From positions 1-64,000 of the forward strand of contig NZ_QVAI01000016.1 in the NCBI RefSeq assembly GCF_003427025.1: DNA of 64,000 bases, given 5' to 3'. Both the position numbers and the translations under genes were made by a program. This document shows, one piece after another, positions 1 to 8,539 of this stretch (positions are counted from its first letter, which is position 1; the number at the start of each line of letters is the position of its first letter). Under the pieces are notes generated by a model. It searched no databases. It saw only the letters and a list, made by a program, of their open reading frames with translations, and had not been told where the DNA came from. This DNA comes from Jiangella endophytica. GTDB taxonomy: Bacteria > Actinomycetota > Actinomycetes > Jiangellales > Jiangellaceae.

Positions 1-1537
1 CTTCGGCAACGCCGTCCAGTTCAACTCCGGCACGGCGAGCCAGTACGCCGCGCTGCCGACCGGCGTGGTCAGCGACCTGACCGGCGACTTCACCATCGCC
101 ACCTGGATCAACCGGCCCGCCACCGGCCAGGAGTGGTCGCGGATCTTCGACTTCGGTTCGGGAACGGGCGTCAACATGTTCCTGACACCGAACGCAGGCG
201 GGGCTCCGGGCCTGCGCTACGCCATCAAGCCACAGGGCGCCTCCGAACAGCAGGTCAGCTACAACCAGGAGGTCCCCGCCGGGTGGCACCACGTGGCGGT
301 GACGCAGTCCGGCAACACTGCGACACTGTGGCTCGATGGCGCCGCGGTCGCGACGAACACGAACATGACGTTCAAGCCGTCCGCACTCGGCGAGACGACC
401 CAGAACTGGCTGATTCGGTCGCAGTACGCCTCGGATCCGTACCTGAACGCGACGCTGGACGAGTTCCACATCTACAACAGCGCTCTCGGCCAGGCTCAGA
501 TCCAGGAACTCATGGCCGGGCCGGCCGGTGAAGCCGGCGGCAACGTCGTCGCCTACGACTTCGACGAGACCGGTGGCGCCACCATCGTGGACTCGTCGGG
601 TCAGGGCAACGACGCGGCCATCGCGGTGAACAACTCGGTCGCGAACTGGACCGACGTCACCGTCGACCTCGAACCGTCCGAGGGCAGCACCCAGCTCTAC
701 CTGGTGTTCCCCGGCGCCGAGGCCAACGTGAACTGGCTGCACTTCAACGCCGGCCCCGGCGTCCAGGTGCCGACAGTGTCGGCGAGTGTGGCGCCGGCTG
801 AGCCGGATGGTCTGGACGGCTGGTACGTGACGGCGCCGGCGGTGACGTTGTCCGCGGATGATTCCGGGGCCGACATCGAGTATCGCGTGGGCGAGGGGGA
901 GTGGTCGGCCTATGCCGGGCCGGTGACCCTCGATCAGGACGGTACGTACTCGGTCGAGTACCGCGCGACCAATGCGGCCGGGACGTCGGAGACCGGCACG
1001 GTCGAGGTGGCGGTCGACCTGACTGCGCCGGAGACCGCGACATCGGTCGAGGGTGATCTCGACGGCGACGTCTACCTGGGGTCGGCGACGCTGACGCTCG
1101 CCGCCACGGACGCGGCGTCGGGTGCGGTCGAGACGCATTACCGGCTGGCCGGCGACGCCGAGCACACGGTGTACTCGGGCCCGGTCACGTTCGATCCGGC
1201 TGAGGTGTATGAGGTCGAGTATCGGTCTGTGGACGCGGCGGGCAATATCGGCGAGTGGGAGCAGCTGACGATCGTGGTTGCCGACACGACGGTGATCATC
1301 GGCGGCATCGACTCCGGTGTCGCGAACCGGGCGGTGTCGAGTGGCACGACGATCAATGACCTCATCCTCGACGAGCAGCCGTGGAGCAGCCGCGGCGCGT
1401 TCCTGCGGCATGTCGACGAGGTCGTTTCTCAGCTGCGGGCCGACGGCGTCATCACGGCGCGTGAGGCGAGCAGCATCCGGCGGGCCGCCGCACAGAGCGA
1501 CGTCGGAAGGAGTGGCTCGGGCTTCTTCCTCGAGTGA
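1..1537 (+). CDS. Secreted LamG / OmpL47-like / FIMAH-domain protein, C-terminal part (5' end outside window)
   Basis: The reading frame is already open at base 2, so only the C-terminal ~510 residues are present. In order: a LamG/concanavalin-like jelly-roll (to about residue 170) of the type that binds or accompanies carbohydrate; two OmpL47-type Ig-like repeats marked by 'EYRATNAAG' and 'EYRSVDAAGN'; and a C-terminal FIMAH domain ('GVANRAVSSG', 'LRADGVITAREASSI'). FIMAH is a small helical domain at the end of many secreted enzymes of Gram-positive bacteria. The catalytic domain must lie upstream. The last ~250 residues closely match the end of the secreted glycosidase at 8540-11938, and both genes end in near-identical terminators, which indicates a duplicated module. 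It was probably an extracellular polysaccharide-active enzyme. Confidence 0.85.
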   Translation, partial: FGNAVQFNSGTASQYAALPTGVVSDLTGDFTIATWINRPATGQEWSRIFDFGSGTGVNMFLTPNAGGAPGLRYAIKPQGASEQQVSYNQEVPAGWHHVAVTQSGNTATLWLDGAAVATNTNMTFKPSALGETTQNWLIRSQYASDPYLNATLDEFHIYNSALGQAQIQELMAGPAGEAGGNVVAYDFDETGGATIVDSSGQGNDAAIAVNNSVANWTDVTVDLEPSEGSTQLYLVFPGAEANVNWLHFNAGPGVQVPTVSASVAPAEPDGLDGWYVTAPAVTLSADDSGADIEYRVGEGEWSAYAGPVTLDQDGTYSVEYRATNAAGTSETGTVEVAVDLTAPETATSVEGDLDGDVYLGSATLTLAATDAASGAVETHYRLAGDAEHTVYSGPVTFDPAEVYEVEYRSVDAAGNIGEWEQLTIVVADTTVIIGGIDSGVANRAVSSGTTINDLILDEQPWSSRGAFLRHVDEVVSQLRADGVITAREASSIRRAAAQSDVGRSGSGFFLE

Positions 1538-1582
1538 TGAGGAGCTGACCGGGCCGGCTGAGCCGGCTCGCTGACCAGATCC

Positions 1583-1622
1583 AGGGTGGCCCGGGGGGAC
1601 TCTCCTCGCCCCGGGCCACCCT
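1583..1622. terminator. Strong hairpin after the FIMAH gene
   Basis: A 14-bp perfect stem (AGGGTGGCCCGGGG / CCCCGGGCCACCCT) closes a 12-nt loop just after the stop at 1537. There is no clear U-run, which is usual for high-GC actinobacteria. A sister hairpin with the same loop bases lies at 11978-12015. Confidence 0.75.
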
Positions 1623-1730
1623 GCTGGTGCGTTCACGAGCGGGTGAGTCCGGTCCTGCCGCATGGCGCCGTCGCGGCGCTACGGCCGGGATACCCTTCTG
1701 CGCATGGTGCAGCAGGGGACGCCGTCTTCC

Positions 1731-2741
1731 ATGCCCGCTCATCAGCCGCCTGTGCTCGCCGACGTGGCCGCGGATGCCGGCGTCAGCGTGTCGACGGTGT
1801 CCCGGGTGCTCACCGGTCGTACCCCCGTGAGCGAGAAGCTCAAAGCGCGGGTCGAGGCCGCGGTCGAGCGGCTCGGCTATCGGCCGAACGCCGCGGCGCA
1901 GACGCTCGTGAGCGGCCGCCGGTCGACGGTCGCGGTGCTGGCTCGCAACACGCTGCGCTTCGGCTACGCCGCGACGATCCAGGGCATCGAGGAGGCCGCG
2001 CGCACCGCCGGGATGGTCGTCAACATCGCCGTCGTCGAGTCCGACGACTCCGCCGAGATCCGGCGCACCATCGATCTCGTGCTGACCCAGGCGCTCGCGG
2101 GCGCCATCGTCATCGAGTTCGACTCGGTCGGCATCAAGACCCTGGAGGCGCTGCCGTCGTCGGTCCCGGTCGTCGCGGCCGCCGGTGCGCGACGCAGTGG
2201 TAGCGGTCGTCCCCATGCCTTCCTCGACGACGCCGAGGGCGGTCGCCTGGCGACGGAGTACCTGCTCGGTCTCGGGCACCGGACGGTGCACCACATCGCG
2301 ATCCCGACGACGCGGGTGCGAAGTGGCCGGACGGAGGGCTGGCGCCAGGCTCTCGCCGCGGTCGGCGCGCCCGTGCCCGAACTCGTCCAGGCCGACTACT
2401 CGCCGGCCTCTGGATATCGTGCCGCCCAGCGGCTGATCGGCCGCACCGACGTCACGGCGATCCTGTGCGGCAACGACGAGCTCGCCATCGGTGTGGCGCG
2501 CGCGTTTCAGGAGAGGGGGGTCGGCATCCCCGACGAGGTGAGCCTGGTGGGCTTCGACGACCAGCCGTTCGCCGAGATGTGGATGCCGGCGCTCACGACG
2601 GTCGCACAGGACTTCACCGATCTCGGCCGCCGCACCTTCGCTCTCCTCGACGAGTGGATACAGACGGGCAGCCGTCCCGCGGACTCTGCCGTGATGCCCG
2701 ATCTCGTCATCCGGGACAGCGCGGCACCTCCTCGCGGCTGA
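1731..2741 (+). CDS. LacI-family transcriptional regulator of the alpha-galactoside locus
   Basis: About 336 residues, the usual LacI/GalR length. The N-terminus carries a LacI helix-turn-helix ('LADVAADAGVSVSTVSRVL') and hinge ('YRPNAAAQTLVSGR'), followed by a periplasmic-binding-protein-like sensor domain ('AILCGNDELAIGVARAF', 'GFDDQPFAEM'). ATG 1731 is chosen because it gives a standard distance to the HTH; ATG 1704 is also possible. It sits directly upstream of the GH36/ABC operon, with two 17-bp direct repeats in between, so it is inferred to repress that operon and release on binding a galactoside or related sugar. Confidence 0.9.
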   Translation: MPAHQPPVLADVAADAGVSVSTVSRVLTGRTPVSEKLKARVEAAVERLGYRPNAAAQTLVSGRRSTVAVLARNTLRFGYAATIQGIEEAARTAGMVVNIAVVESDDSAEIRRTIDLVLTQALAGAIVIEFDSVGIKTLEALPSSVPVVAAAGARRSGSGRPHAFLDDAEGGRLATEYLLGLGHRTVHHIAIPTTRVRSGRTEGWRQALAAVGAPVPELVQADYSPASGYRAAQRLIGRTDVTAILCGNDELAIGVARAFQERGVGIPDEVSLVGFDDQPFAEMWMPALTTVAQDFTDLGRRTFALLDEWIQTGSRPADSAVMPDLVIRDSAAPPRG

Positions 2742-2778
2742 CTCGGACAGGGCCGGCCGCGAATCCCTTCACGGAGTC

Positions 2779-2825
2779 TTGACCAACGTTTGCAGAGCCG
2801 CCTATGGTTTGACCAACGTTTGCAG
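2779..2825 (+). promoter_or_regulatory. Twin LacI-type operators
   Basis: TTGACCAACGTTTGCAG occurs twice, at 2779-2795 and 2809-2825. The start-to-start spacing is 30 bp, close to three helical turns, so both copies face the same side of the DNA. The core CAACGTTTG is a near-palindrome around a central CG, the hallmark of LacI-family operators. It lies 36 bp before the GTG start of the alpha-galactosidase gene. Each repeat also begins with TTGAC, which may overlap a -35 element. Confidence 0.7.
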
Positions 2826-2860
2826 GCTCTCGAAGTGGCGAGCAGGAGGCAGGGTCCCGA

Positions 2861-5056
2861 GTGAGCACGACTCTTCCCGATGAGGACACCAGAGGCTCAC
2901 GTGACGGCGCCACTCGGCCCGAACGCGTGCAGCTCTCCGCCAGTGGTGTCGCCCTGATCCTGGCGTTGCCCGCGGACTCCCTCCCGATTGTGGTCCATTG
3001 GGGAGCGGACCCGGGCCACCTGGACGACGGGAGGCTCGCTTCGGTGGAGCAGGCGTCCTTGGCGCCGCTCGCCACGAACGGCGTCGACTCCCGGGTGTCC
3101 GTCTCGATCCTGCCGGAAGGTGCCCGCGGGTGGACGGGGACGCCGGGGCTGGTCGGCCATCGCGCCGACGGCAGCGGCTGGTCCCCACGCTTCCGAACCA
3201 CCTCCGTCGACTGGGAGAGCCGCCCCGGACAGGGCGGTCACGTCGAGGTCAACGGATCCGACCCGGTCGCCGGGCTCACGGTCCGCGTGTACATCGAACT
3301 CGTGCCCGCCGGTCTGGTGCGGGCGCGGGCCGAAGTCACGAATGTGGGACCGAACCCCTACACGCTCGAGGCGTTCCAACTGGCCCTCCCGGTTCCGACG
3401 CGGGCGGCGGAGGTCGTCGACCTGGCCGGCCGGTGGGCCAAGGAGCGGGTCCCGCAACGGCGTCCGTTCACGGTGGGTGCGCACACCCGTGAGGGCCGGC
3501 ACGGCCGCACGGGCGCGGACGCTCCGACGCTGCTCCTCGCGGCCGAGGACGGCGTCGACTTCGACCGTGGGGACGCCTGGGGTCTGCACGTCGCTTTCAG
3601 TGGCAACCATCGCCACAGTGCGGAACGCGGGTTCAGCGGCGAGCGCCTGCTCTTCGGCGGTGAGCTCCTGCTTCCGGGCGAGATCGTGCTCGACCAGGGC
3701 GGCTCGTATCGAACGCCTTGGTTGTTCGGCTCGTACGGTCATGGCCTCGACGAGGTCGCGGCACGGTTCCACCGTCATCTCCGCGCCCGGCCCCATCACC
3801 CGCGCGGACCACGGCCGGTCGTGATGAACGTCTGGGAAGCCGTCTACTTCGACCACGACCTCGCGCGGGTTCTCCCGCTCGTCGATCTCGCCGCTCGTGT
3901 CGGCGTCGAGCGGTTCGTACTCGACGACGGATGGTTCGGTTCGCGGCGAGACGACCGTAGCGGTCTCGGTGACTGGGCCGTGGCCGACTCGGTGTGGGGC
4001 GGCGGCCGATTCAGCGAGTTGATCGCCGCGGTGAAGTCGCGGGGCATGGAGTTCGGGCTGTGGTTCGAGCCCGAGATGGTGAATCTCGACTCCGACCTGG
4101 CCCGTGCGCACCCGGAATGGGTGCTCCAGGTCCCCGGCCGGCTTCCAGTTGAGGCGCGGCATCAGCAGGTGCTCGATCTCACCTACCCGGGGGCGTTCGC
4201 GCACGTGCGCGACAGCATCGTGTCACTGGTCCAGATGCACGGGATCGACTACATCAAGTGGGACCACAACCGCGATCTCGTCGATGCGGGATCGACCCGC
4301 AGCGGTCGTGCGAACGTGCACGAGCAGACACTCGCCGCCTACCGGCTCCTCGACGAGATCAGATCGGCATGTCCGAGTCTCGAGATCGAATCGTGTTCGT
4401 CCGGTGGCGGCCGGGTCGATCTGGAGATCCTCGAACACACCGACCGGGTGTGGGCGTCGGACTGCATCGACCCGCACGAGCGTCAGCAAATCCAGCGCTG
4501 GACGGCGCAGCTGCTGCCGTGGGAGCTGATCGGCAGTCACATCGGAGCCGAACAGGCTCACACGACGCGCCGGAAGAACGACCTCGGCTTCCGTGCAGCG
4601 ACGGCGATCTTCGGCAGTCTGGGAATCGAGTGGGACCTGAGCGAAGCCTCGGAGGACGAGCTCGATCGGGTCGCCGCCTGGGTGTCGTTCTACAAGTCGG
4701 TTCGGCATCTGGTCCACACGGGCACGACGATCCGTCGTTCTCTCGAGGACGGCGATCTGTGGCTCACCGGCGCGGTCTCGCCGAACCGCGAACGCGCGCT
4801 CTACCAGGTGGTCCTGCGGCAGCGTCACGTCACGTGGCCGGTGGGTGCGGTGCGCCTGCCCGGGCTCGATCCGGACCGCTCGTACGCCGTACGCGCGGTG
4901 GGACCGGACGCCGACGTCCCGTTCGATCCGCGCATCCACCCGGAGTGGTGGGGGAGCGGCATCGAGCTGAGCGGTTCCGTGCTTGGCGCGATAGGCATTC
5001 AGATCCCCGCGCTGGATCCCGATCACGCCGTCACGTTCTCCGTGGAGGCGGTGTGA
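2861..5056 (+). CDS. Alpha-galactosidase, glycoside hydrolase family 36
   Basis: 731 residues, normal for GH36. The enzyme releases alpha-1,6-linked galactose (melibiose, raffinose, galactomannan side chains). The family signatures are present: 'FVLDDGWFGSRRDD' on an early barrel strand, 'YIKWDHNRDL' with the nucleophile at about D468, 'ESCSSGGGR', and 'WASDCIDPHER' with the acid/base at about D534. There is no signal peptide, so it acts in the cytoplasm on imported oligosaccharide. The GTG start is preceded by AGGAGG at 2844-2849. The stop overlaps the next start by one base (TGATG), so it is the first gene of the transport operon. The operators at 2779-2825 suggest LacI control. Confidence 0.93.
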   Translation: MSTTLPDEDTRGSRDGATRPERVQLSASGVALILALPADSLPIVVHWGADPGHLDDGRLASVEQASLAPLATNGVDSRVSVSILPEGARGWTGTPGLVGHRADGSGWSPRFRTTSVDWESRPGQGGHVEVNGSDPVAGLTVRVYIELVPAGLVRARAEVTNVGPNPYTLEAFQLALPVPTRAAEVVDLAGRWAKERVPQRRPFTVGAHTREGRHGRTGADAPTLLLAAEDGVDFDRGDAWGLHVAFSGNHRHSAERGFSGERLLFGGELLLPGEIVLDQGGSYRTPWLFGSYGHGLDEVAARFHRHLRARPHHPRGPRPVVMNVWEAVYFDHDLARVLPLVDLAARVGVERFVLDDGWFGSRRDDRSGLGDWAVADSVWGGGRFSELIAAVKSRGMEFGLWFEPEMVNLDSDLARAHPEWVLQVPGRLPVEARHQQVLDLTYPGAFAHVRDSIVSLVQMHGIDYIKWDHNRDLVDAGSTRSGRANVHEQTLAAYRLLDEIRSACPSLEIESCSSGGGRVDLEILEHTDRVWASDCIDPHERQQIQRWTAQLLPWELIGSHIGAEQAHTTRRKNDLGFRAATAIFGSLGIEWDLSEASEDELDRVAAWVSFYKSVRHLVHTGTTIRRSLEDGDLWLTGAVSPNRERALYQVVLRQRHVTWPVGAVRLPGLDPDRSYAVRAVGPDADVPFDPRIHPEWWGSGIELSGSVLGAIGIQIPALDPDHAVTFSVEAV

Positions 5057-5964
5057 TGGCGGCCGCGCCGGGCACGGCGCCACGTACCCGCGGGCGTCCA
5101 CGCTCCGATCTGAGGATCGCGCTGCTGTTCATCGCCCCGGCATCCGTGGGGTATGTGGCCTTCTATCTGATGCCGGCGTTGCGGGGTTTGTGGTTCAGCT
5201 TCACCGACCAGAACCTCATCGGCACGGGCGACTTCATCGGGACCGCGAACTACGAGCGCATGTTCGGCGACGATCTGTTCTGGAACGCGCTCTGGGTCAC
5301 GGTCCAGTACGTGCTGATCAACATCGGCGTCCAGATGGTGCTCGCCATCGCCGTCGCCGTGCTGCTGCACCGGCTCACGAGGTCGGTCGTGATCCGCGGC
5401 ATCGTGTTGTTGCCGTACCTGGTGGCGAACGTCGTGGTCGCCCTGGTGTGGTTCTGGATGAGCGACTACTCGATCGGCATCGTCAACGTGGTGCTCGAGG
5501 AGATCGGCCTCGATCGGGTGGCCTTCTTCGGCAACCCGGCCACCGCCATCGCGACCATCGCGCTCATCAACGTGTGGCGTTTCCTCGGCTACACAGCGCT
5601 GCTGCTCTTCGCGGGGCTCCAGATGATCCCTCAGCAGTACTACGAGGCGGCGGCGCTCGACGGCGCATCGGAGTGGCGCATGTTCTGGAGGATCACGCTG
5701 CCGCTCCTGCGGCCGGTTCTGGCGCTGGTGCTCGTGATCAGCGTGGTGGGGAGCTTCCAGATCTTCGACACGGTGGCGGTCACGACCGAAGGCGGGCCCG
5801 TCAACGCCACCCGGGTCATCTACTACTACATCTACCAGCAGGCATTCGAACGGTTCGACCTGGGCTATGCGAGTGCGATCGCGGTCTTCCTCGTGGTGCT
5901 GCTCGCCGGGATCGCCTACTTCCAGCTCAAGATCATGCGCTCCGACCGTTCGGACCTGGCGTGA
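5056..5964 (+). CDS. Sugar ABC transporter permease, MalF type
   Basis: 302 residues with about six membrane helices, starting after a short basic cytoplasmic stretch ('RIALLFIAPASVGYVAFYL'). The EAA loop that contacts the ATPase is clear ('EAAALDGASEWRMFWRITLP'). ATG 5056 is chosen because it overlaps the upstream stop as TGATG. With the next permease and the lipoprotein at 6990 it forms a CUT1-family oligosaccharide importer. No ATPase gene is present; such importers often share a multitask MsiK-type ATPase encoded elsewhere (known for Streptomyces, inferred here). Confidence 0.92.
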   Translation: MAAAPGTAPRTRGRPRSDLRIALLFIAPASVGYVAFYLMPALRGLWFSFTDQNLIGTGDFIGTANYERMFGDDLFWNALWVTVQYVLINIGVQMVLAIAVAVLLHRLTRSVVIRGIVLLPYLVANVVVALVWFWMSDYSIGIVNVVLEEIGLDRVAFFGNPATAIATIALINVWRFLGYTALLLFAGLQMIPQQYYEAAALDGASEWRMFWRITLPLLRPVLALVLVISVVGSFQIFDTVAVTTEGGPVNATRVIYYYIYQQAFERFDLGYASAIAVFLVVLLAGIAYFQLKIMRSDRSDLA

Positions 5965-5974
5965 AGGGCTCAGG

Positions 5975-6928
5975 ATGAGCACCACTCACCTCGTCGACGT
6001 CGAACCGACGTCCAGCGACCGGCCGAACGGCGAGCCGACGCCGCGCGCGCGACGCCGTCCCAGCTGGGGTCGCGTTCTCGCCTGGGCGGTGCTCATCGCC
6101 GTGATGATCGTGACGCTGTTCCCGTTCTACTGGATGTTGCGCACCGCGTTGTCCAACAACAACGCCCTCTACGCCGATCCCGGGAGCCTGCTCCCCGTCG
6201 ACCCGACCTGGGGCGGCTTCCGCCGGGTCTTCGGGTTGGCCAGTGCGGAGGAGGCGGCGGCCGAGGGCGGGACGACCGGATCGATCCACTTCTGGTTGTA
6301 CCTGCGCAACTCGGTGATCGTCGCGACGGTGATCACCGCGGGTCAGGTCCTGTTCTCCTCCATGGCCGCCTACGCCTTCGCGCGGCTGCACTGGAAGGGC
6401 AGGGACACGGTCTTCTTCCTCTTCCTCACCGCGCTGATGATCCCACCAATCTTCGTTCAGTTGCCGAACTTCATTCTCATCCGTGATCTCGGCCTCCTGA
6501 ACACGCTGGCGGGCGTCATTCTGCCCTTCTTCTTCATGACGCCGTTCGCGGTCTTCTTCATGCGCCAGTTCCTGCTCGGAATTCCGCGAGAAATCGAGGA
6601 AGCCGCCATGATCGACGGCGCGGGACATGGGCGCATCTTCTTCGGAGTCCTGCTGCCGATGTCGTCGACCCCGCTGGTGACCCTCTCGCTGCTGACCTAC
6701 ATCACGGCCTGGGGTGAGTATTTCTGGCCGCTGCTGGTCGGGCGCGCCGACGAAGCGCGGGTCCTGACCGTCGCGCTCGGTGTCTTTCGTGCACAGACGC
6801 CACAGACCGGGCCGGACTGGGCCGGTCTCATGGCGGGCGCGCTCATCGCGGCACTCCCGGTTCTCATCCTCTTCGTCGTCTTCGGGCGGAGATTCGTGCA
6901 GAACCTCGGTTATTCCGGCATCAAGTGA
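5975..6928 (+). CDS. Sugar ABC transporter permease, MalG type
   Basis: 317 residues. After a ~35-residue basic N-terminus the first membrane helix begins ('VLIAVMIVTLFPFYWMLRT'), the pattern of MalG-like permeases. The EAA motif reads 'EEAAMIDGAGHGRIFFGVLL'. ATG 5975 lies 10 nt after the previous stop and is preceded by GGGCTCAGG. It partners the permease at 5056 to form the membrane channel of the alpha-galactoside importer. Confidence 0.92.
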   Translation: MSTTHLVDVEPTSSDRPNGEPTPRARRRPSWGRVLAWAVLIAVMIVTLFPFYWMLRTALSNNNALYADPGSLLPVDPTWGGFRRVFGLASAEEAAAEGGTTGSIHFWLYLRNSVIVATVITAGQVLFSSMAAYAFARLHWKGRDTVFFLFLTALMIPPIFVQLPNFILIRDLGLLNTLAGVILPFFFMTPFAVFFMRQFLLGIPREIEEAAMIDGAGHGRIFFGVLLPMSSTPLVTLSLLTYITAWGEYFWPLLVGRADEARVLTVALGVFRAQTPQTGPDWAGLMAGALIAALPVLILFVVFGRRFVQNLGYSGIK

Positions 6929-6989
6929 TTCAGGCGCCGAGCCCGAAGATCAGCTCGCGCCGACCCATCTGGGAAAGGAACGAACTGCA

Positions 6990-8360
6990 ATGTCGCACTC
7001 CCATCCTCTCCTCGCGCGAACCGGCCGCGGAATCATGTTGGCGTCGGCCGCCGCTCTCGTCCTGGCGTCGTGCTCGAACGAATCCGATTCGTCCGAGCCC
7101 GCGGCGGAAGGCGCCGAGATCACTTACTGGCTCTGGGACTCGAACCAGCAGCCCGCGTACCAGCTGTGCGCCGACCAGTTTGAGTCCGAGACGGGGATCT
7201 CGGTCACCATCGAACAGTACGGGTGGGCGGACTACTGGCAGGGCCTCACCACCGGGTTCGCCTCCGGTACCGCGCCCGACGTCTTCGCGGACCACCTGTC
7301 CTACTATCCGGAGTTCGTCGCGCAGGGCCAGCTGCTCGACATCTCCGACCGTGTCGAGGCGGACGGCGTCGACCTGTCCATCTACCAGGACGGCCTGGCC
7401 GACCTCTGGGTGGACCAGGACGGCGGCCGGTACGGTCTTCCGAAGGACTTCGACACCGTCGCGCTCTTCTACAACGAGCAGCTGGTGACCGAGGCCGGCT
7501 ACACCGCCGACCAGTTGGCCGAGCTGACCTGGAGCCCCGATGGTTCGGGCAGCTACGACGAGCTCATCGCGGCCCTGACCGTGGACGCCAACGGCGTCCG
7601 GGGGAACGAGGCGGGCTTCGACCCGGACAACGTCGCCGTGTACGGCCTGGCGCTCAGCGGGAACGGGCTCAACGCGTCCGGTCAGCAGACGTGGGCGCCG
7701 TACGCGCTCGGCAACGACTGGTACTTCGGCGACACGACGCCGTGGACGACGCAGTGGAACTTCGACAGCCCGGAGTTCGCGGAGACCATCGAGTGGTACA
7801 AGAGCCTCCAGGACCGTGGTTTCATGCCGTCGGTCGACATCGCCCTCTCCGAGCTCGACCCGCTCAACGGGTACCTCGCCGGGCGCTATGCGCTCGTCAC
7901 CGACGGCAGCTGGATGAACACGTCGTACCTCGGCCAGACCGACGTCCCGACCCTTGTCGCGCCGAGCCCCATCGGCCCGAGCGGCGAGCGGGCTAGCGTC
8001 TTCAACGGCCTGTCGGACGCGATCTGGGCGGGCACGGATGAGCCCGACGCCGCGTGGGAGTGGGTCAAGTACCTCGGATCGGCGGCATGCCAGGACGTCG
8101 TGGCCGAGAGCGCGGTCGTCTTCCCGGCCGTGAAGACCTCGACCGAGATCGCCACTCAGGCATTCGCGGACAAGGGCTGGGACGTGACTGGTTTCACGGT
8201 CCAGGTCGATGAGGGGACGACCGCCCTCCTCCCGATCGCCGACCACTGGTCCGAGATCAACGACACCGTCTCGGCCGCGGTCGAGTCCTACCTTCAGGGC
8301 AGCGCCGACGCGTCCGCCTTCACGCAGGCGAACGACCAGGTGAACGCGCTGTTCGAGTGA
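6990..8360 (+). CDS. Sugar-binding lipoprotein of the ABC importer (family 1 solute-binding protein)
   Basis: 456 residues. The N-terminus is a lipoprotein signal peptide ending in the lipobox 'LVLASC', so the mature protein is anchored outside the membrane. The remainder has the extracellular solute-binding family 1 fold ('EITYWLWDSNQQPAY', 'GTAPDVFADHLSYY', 'YGLPKDFDTVALFYN', 'WEWVKYLGS'). ATG 6990 follows GGGAAAGGAA at 6971-6980. It is the last gene of the GH36-permease-permease-binding protein operon and is followed at once by a strong hairpin. The substrate is probably an alpha-galactoside, inferred from the GH36 neighbour only. Confidence 0.92.
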   Translation: MSHSHPLLARTGRGIMLASAAALVLASCSNESDSSEPAAEGAEITYWLWDSNQQPAYQLCADQFESETGISVTIEQYGWADYWQGLTTGFASGTAPDVFADHLSYYPEFVAQGQLLDISDRVEADGVDLSIYQDGLADLWVDQDGGRYGLPKDFDTVALFYNEQLVTEAGYTADQLAELTWSPDGSGSYDELIAALTVDANGVRGNEAGFDPDNVAVYGLALSGNGLNASGQQTWAPYALGNDWYFGDTTPWTTQWNFDSPEFAETIEWYKSLQDRGFMPSVDIALSELDPLNGYLAGRYALVTDGSWMNTSYLGQTDVPTLVAPSPIGPSGERASVFNGLSDAIWAGTDEPDAAWEWVKYLGSAACQDVVAESAVVFPAVKTSTEIATQAFADKGWDVTGFTVQVDEGTTALLPIADHWSEINDTVSAAVESYLQGSADASAFTQANDQVNALFE

Positions 8361-8363
8361 GCC

Positions 8364-8395
8364 GGTGGTGGCCGGAAGCGCGCCCGGCCACCACC
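8364..8395. terminator. Hairpin after the sugar-binding lipoprotein gene
   Basis: A 12-bp perfect stem (GGTGGTGGCCGG / CCGGCCACCACC) with an 8-nt loop begins 4 nt after the stop. It probably ends or attenuates the importer transcript before the secreted glycosidase gene, whose start is 145 nt further on. Confidence 0.65.
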
Positions 8396-8539
8396 TCCGG
8401 AGGCCTGTGGGTGTCCGGCAGGTCCGCAGCCATCGGGACGGGTGCCGCAGCGCTCGTCCCGAGGCTGCTGGACGCTGCCTGCTCGCCGGCCGACGGGGAC
8501 GCATGAAGGAAACCCCAACCCCAAAGGAGTGGAATCCCA

